This document shows, piece after piece, positions 62,536-64,000 of a DNA stretch of 64,000 bases. Source of the DNA: Numida meleagris (taxonomy: Eukaryota > Chordata > Aves > Galliformes > Numididae); NCBI RefSeq assembly GCF_002078875.1, contig NC_034412.1, positions 16,557,478 to 16,621,477 on the forward strand. The letters are read 5' to 3'. A program made the position numbers and the translations under genes. Each line of letters opens with the position of its first letter. The stretch's first letter is position 1. The notes beneath the pieces were generated by a model. That model was not told the DNA's origin and searched no databases. It was given only the letters and a program-made list of their open reading frames with translations.

Positions 62536-63897
62536 ATACTGTTCAAAACTGTTTGAAGAGCTTGTGGTCTTGTTGTTAAATGAGTTGTGAATGTTTCCAA
62601 AAAGCCTAAACACCAGACAATGGCAGCACATTGCTAAAGAATGTTAAAGGAACTTAGGCTGATCTGATAATTGACAAGTAAGACAGAAAAAAAGCAGAAA
62701 CAGCTTACAGAATAAAGACATTGGTTTGAGAGATATTTCAAAGAAGTTGATCTTTAATTTTTAAGATGACATAGCATACACTGCAAAGAACAAAAGAAAA
62801 CAGACTACAAGATAAAAATAGGCTTTTCCATCAGAAGAACAGCTCAGTGTTTATATGCACATTCAGAGGACAGCCACCCAGAACTCTCAAGTTCAGAATA
62901 AGTCTTCCTACTTGCTCGGATCCAGCAAAGACACCCAATTGAGAGTGATTTTTGTTTTCCACAGTCTAAACTCACGAGCATGATGTGAGCACAGATGACC
63001 TGAACTTTCATTTTTTCCTCTCCAAGCTTTCTACATGGAGGAGCCAGGGCACGTATAATATTGTTCTTATGCAAACCAGTGTTTCGTCTGTAACTCTAGC
63101 CTTGTTCCAATAGTCAAAACCATTTAAATTAGAGCTGGATTAATCCAGCAGAAATACATCTGTGAACATTTCTTGGCCTGCTAAAATGCTTACGTCCATA
63201 CACTTGCACATCAGTATTCCACACATATCCCACCCTCACAGTTAGACAAAAGGAGCAGCCTCTGGCTCAGATGGCCCCTGAGCAATAAATCCCCAGAGGC
63301 TGGGCAAGTACAACTGAAAAAATAGTACCTTACTCTTATTATCTTCTTCTAGCACAGCTGTCAGAGACAGAGCACTACAGTCTAAGGCAACATGACTATT
63401 TCTGAAAACGTTCATGTTGGCAAGTAGGAAACAACTTTTAGACGTGAAGAGGGTTATGCATAGCATCAGGCTCCCTCCTCCTGGCTCACACACACCAGAA
63501 ACACTTAACACATCCCATCAGGAAACAGCAACAACATCTGATTGCCCAGCCCAAGCTGAACGCATATACAAGAATTTGTCCAAAATATTGAAAGAATTAA
63601 AAATCTACACATCCTTGAAATACTCAACAAGTAACCAGGAACACACGTAATGCCAAATTCTTGGCAGTGCAATTCCACTAACAAAAGAAAAGCTAATATA
63701 TTCATGAAAATTTATCTGCTCTGCTTTATTTTAAGATGCACATTAAGGAATATCAGAGCCTATCTACCACCTGAAAATGATTACTGTGCTCAGATAGCCC
63801 TCTGAGCATTGAATGCATCTGTAATGTAGATACATGTAATGTATCCAAGAGGTTCTGTAACAAGAAAAGGCCAAACTAAGAAACCCTAAATAAGAGT

Positions 63898-64000
63898 AAG
63901 AACAAATGAAAATCTTAGAAGAACATATGAAAATCTTAGAAGAACATATGAAAATCTTAGAAGAACATATGAAAATCTTAGAAGAACATATGAAAATCTT
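63898..64000. repeat. 21-bp tandem repeat (minisatellite) cut by the window edge
   Basis: Four full units and a fifth of 19 bases, with a 21-bp period: AAGAACATATG followed by AAAATCTTAG. Units start at 63898, 63919, 63940, 63961 and 63982. Unit 1 differs by one base (CAAATG for CATATG); units 2-5 are identical over the visible part. Near-perfect identity implies recent expansion or homogenisation. The array runs off the right end, so its true length is unknown. Every unit has TGA and TAG in one frame, so it does not code through that frame. Confidence 0.97.

Larger units (their letters stand above)
58435..63897. other. Non-coding DNA, no gene recognised
   Basis: Unique AT-rich sequence with (TTG)n at 58531, a C-rich tract at 61335 and a decayed (CA)n at 62506. 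The frames at 58996-59418 (-, 140 codons) and 61965-62303 (+, 112) have no recognised domain. Right of 63840 the sequence becomes A-rich and passes into the 21-bp tandem repeat. Confidence 0.5.

Noticed and set aside
1..64000. Endogenous retrovirus, LTR or DNA transposon
   Set aside because: No paired LTRs, primer-binding-site/polypurine pattern, retroviral motif or transposase motif was seen by eye on either strand.
1..64000. tRNA, rRNA, CRISPR array or bacterial operon
   Set aside because: No tRNA A/B-box pair with cloverleaf, no rRNA blocks, and no spaced repeats of CRISPR type. The sequence is eukaryotic in texture.

Overview
The window reads as nuclear DNA from a vertebrate, most probably a bird and perhaps a galliform. 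The main evidence is two clear CR1 non-LTR retrotransposon fragments (35880-36552 and 57197-58434) with the reverse-transcriptase wording and ATAGAAT-type 3' tail typical of avian CR1. There are also one or two tail scraps (about 10146-10196 and 50536-50556). The rest is AT-leaning, CpG-poor DNA with short simple repeats and little other interspersed repeat. I saw no Alu- or B-type SINE, no LTR element and nothing bacterial or viral. Turtles and crocodilians also carry CR1, so 'bird' is an inference from CR1 type plus low repeat load.

No host protein-coding gene can be confidently recognised. Except for the CR1 reverse transcriptase frames, every open frame of 60 residues or more looks like chance. 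The window is best read as a gene desert or the inside of a very large intron. It does hold several intervals with good-looking splice sites around open frames (12477-12534, 31049-31099, 33268-33436, 49403-49429 and 2474-2547 on +; 25627-25743 on -). Such pseudo-exons are common in introns, so they are hypotheses. The best pair, 31049-31099 plus 33268-33436, is phase-compatible and keeps a single frame open.

Layout: 1-7100 is unique non-coding DNA with a GC-richer patch at 4471-5960. 7101-8660 is AU-rich, UTR-like DNA with retained CpGs and a perfect small hairpin. 8661-14190 is mixed, and holds a 64-nt near-perfect stem-loop at 10319-10382. 14198-14336 and 18311-18390 are strongly G/T-biased low-complexity tracts. 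23600-28100 is repeat-poor and AT-rich and looks like conserved regulatory DNA. 28717-29355 is the longest unexplained open frame. 35880-36552 is an old CR1 and 57197-58434 a younger one, both on the minus strand. The window ends inside a 21-bp tandem repeat (63898-64000 and probably beyond).

The most interesting signals are the 10319-10382 hairpin (pre-miRNA-like or a palindromic element), the phase-compatible exon candidates near 31-33 kb, the minus-strand exon candidate at 25627-25743, and the minisatellite at the right edge. No multi-gene system was found.
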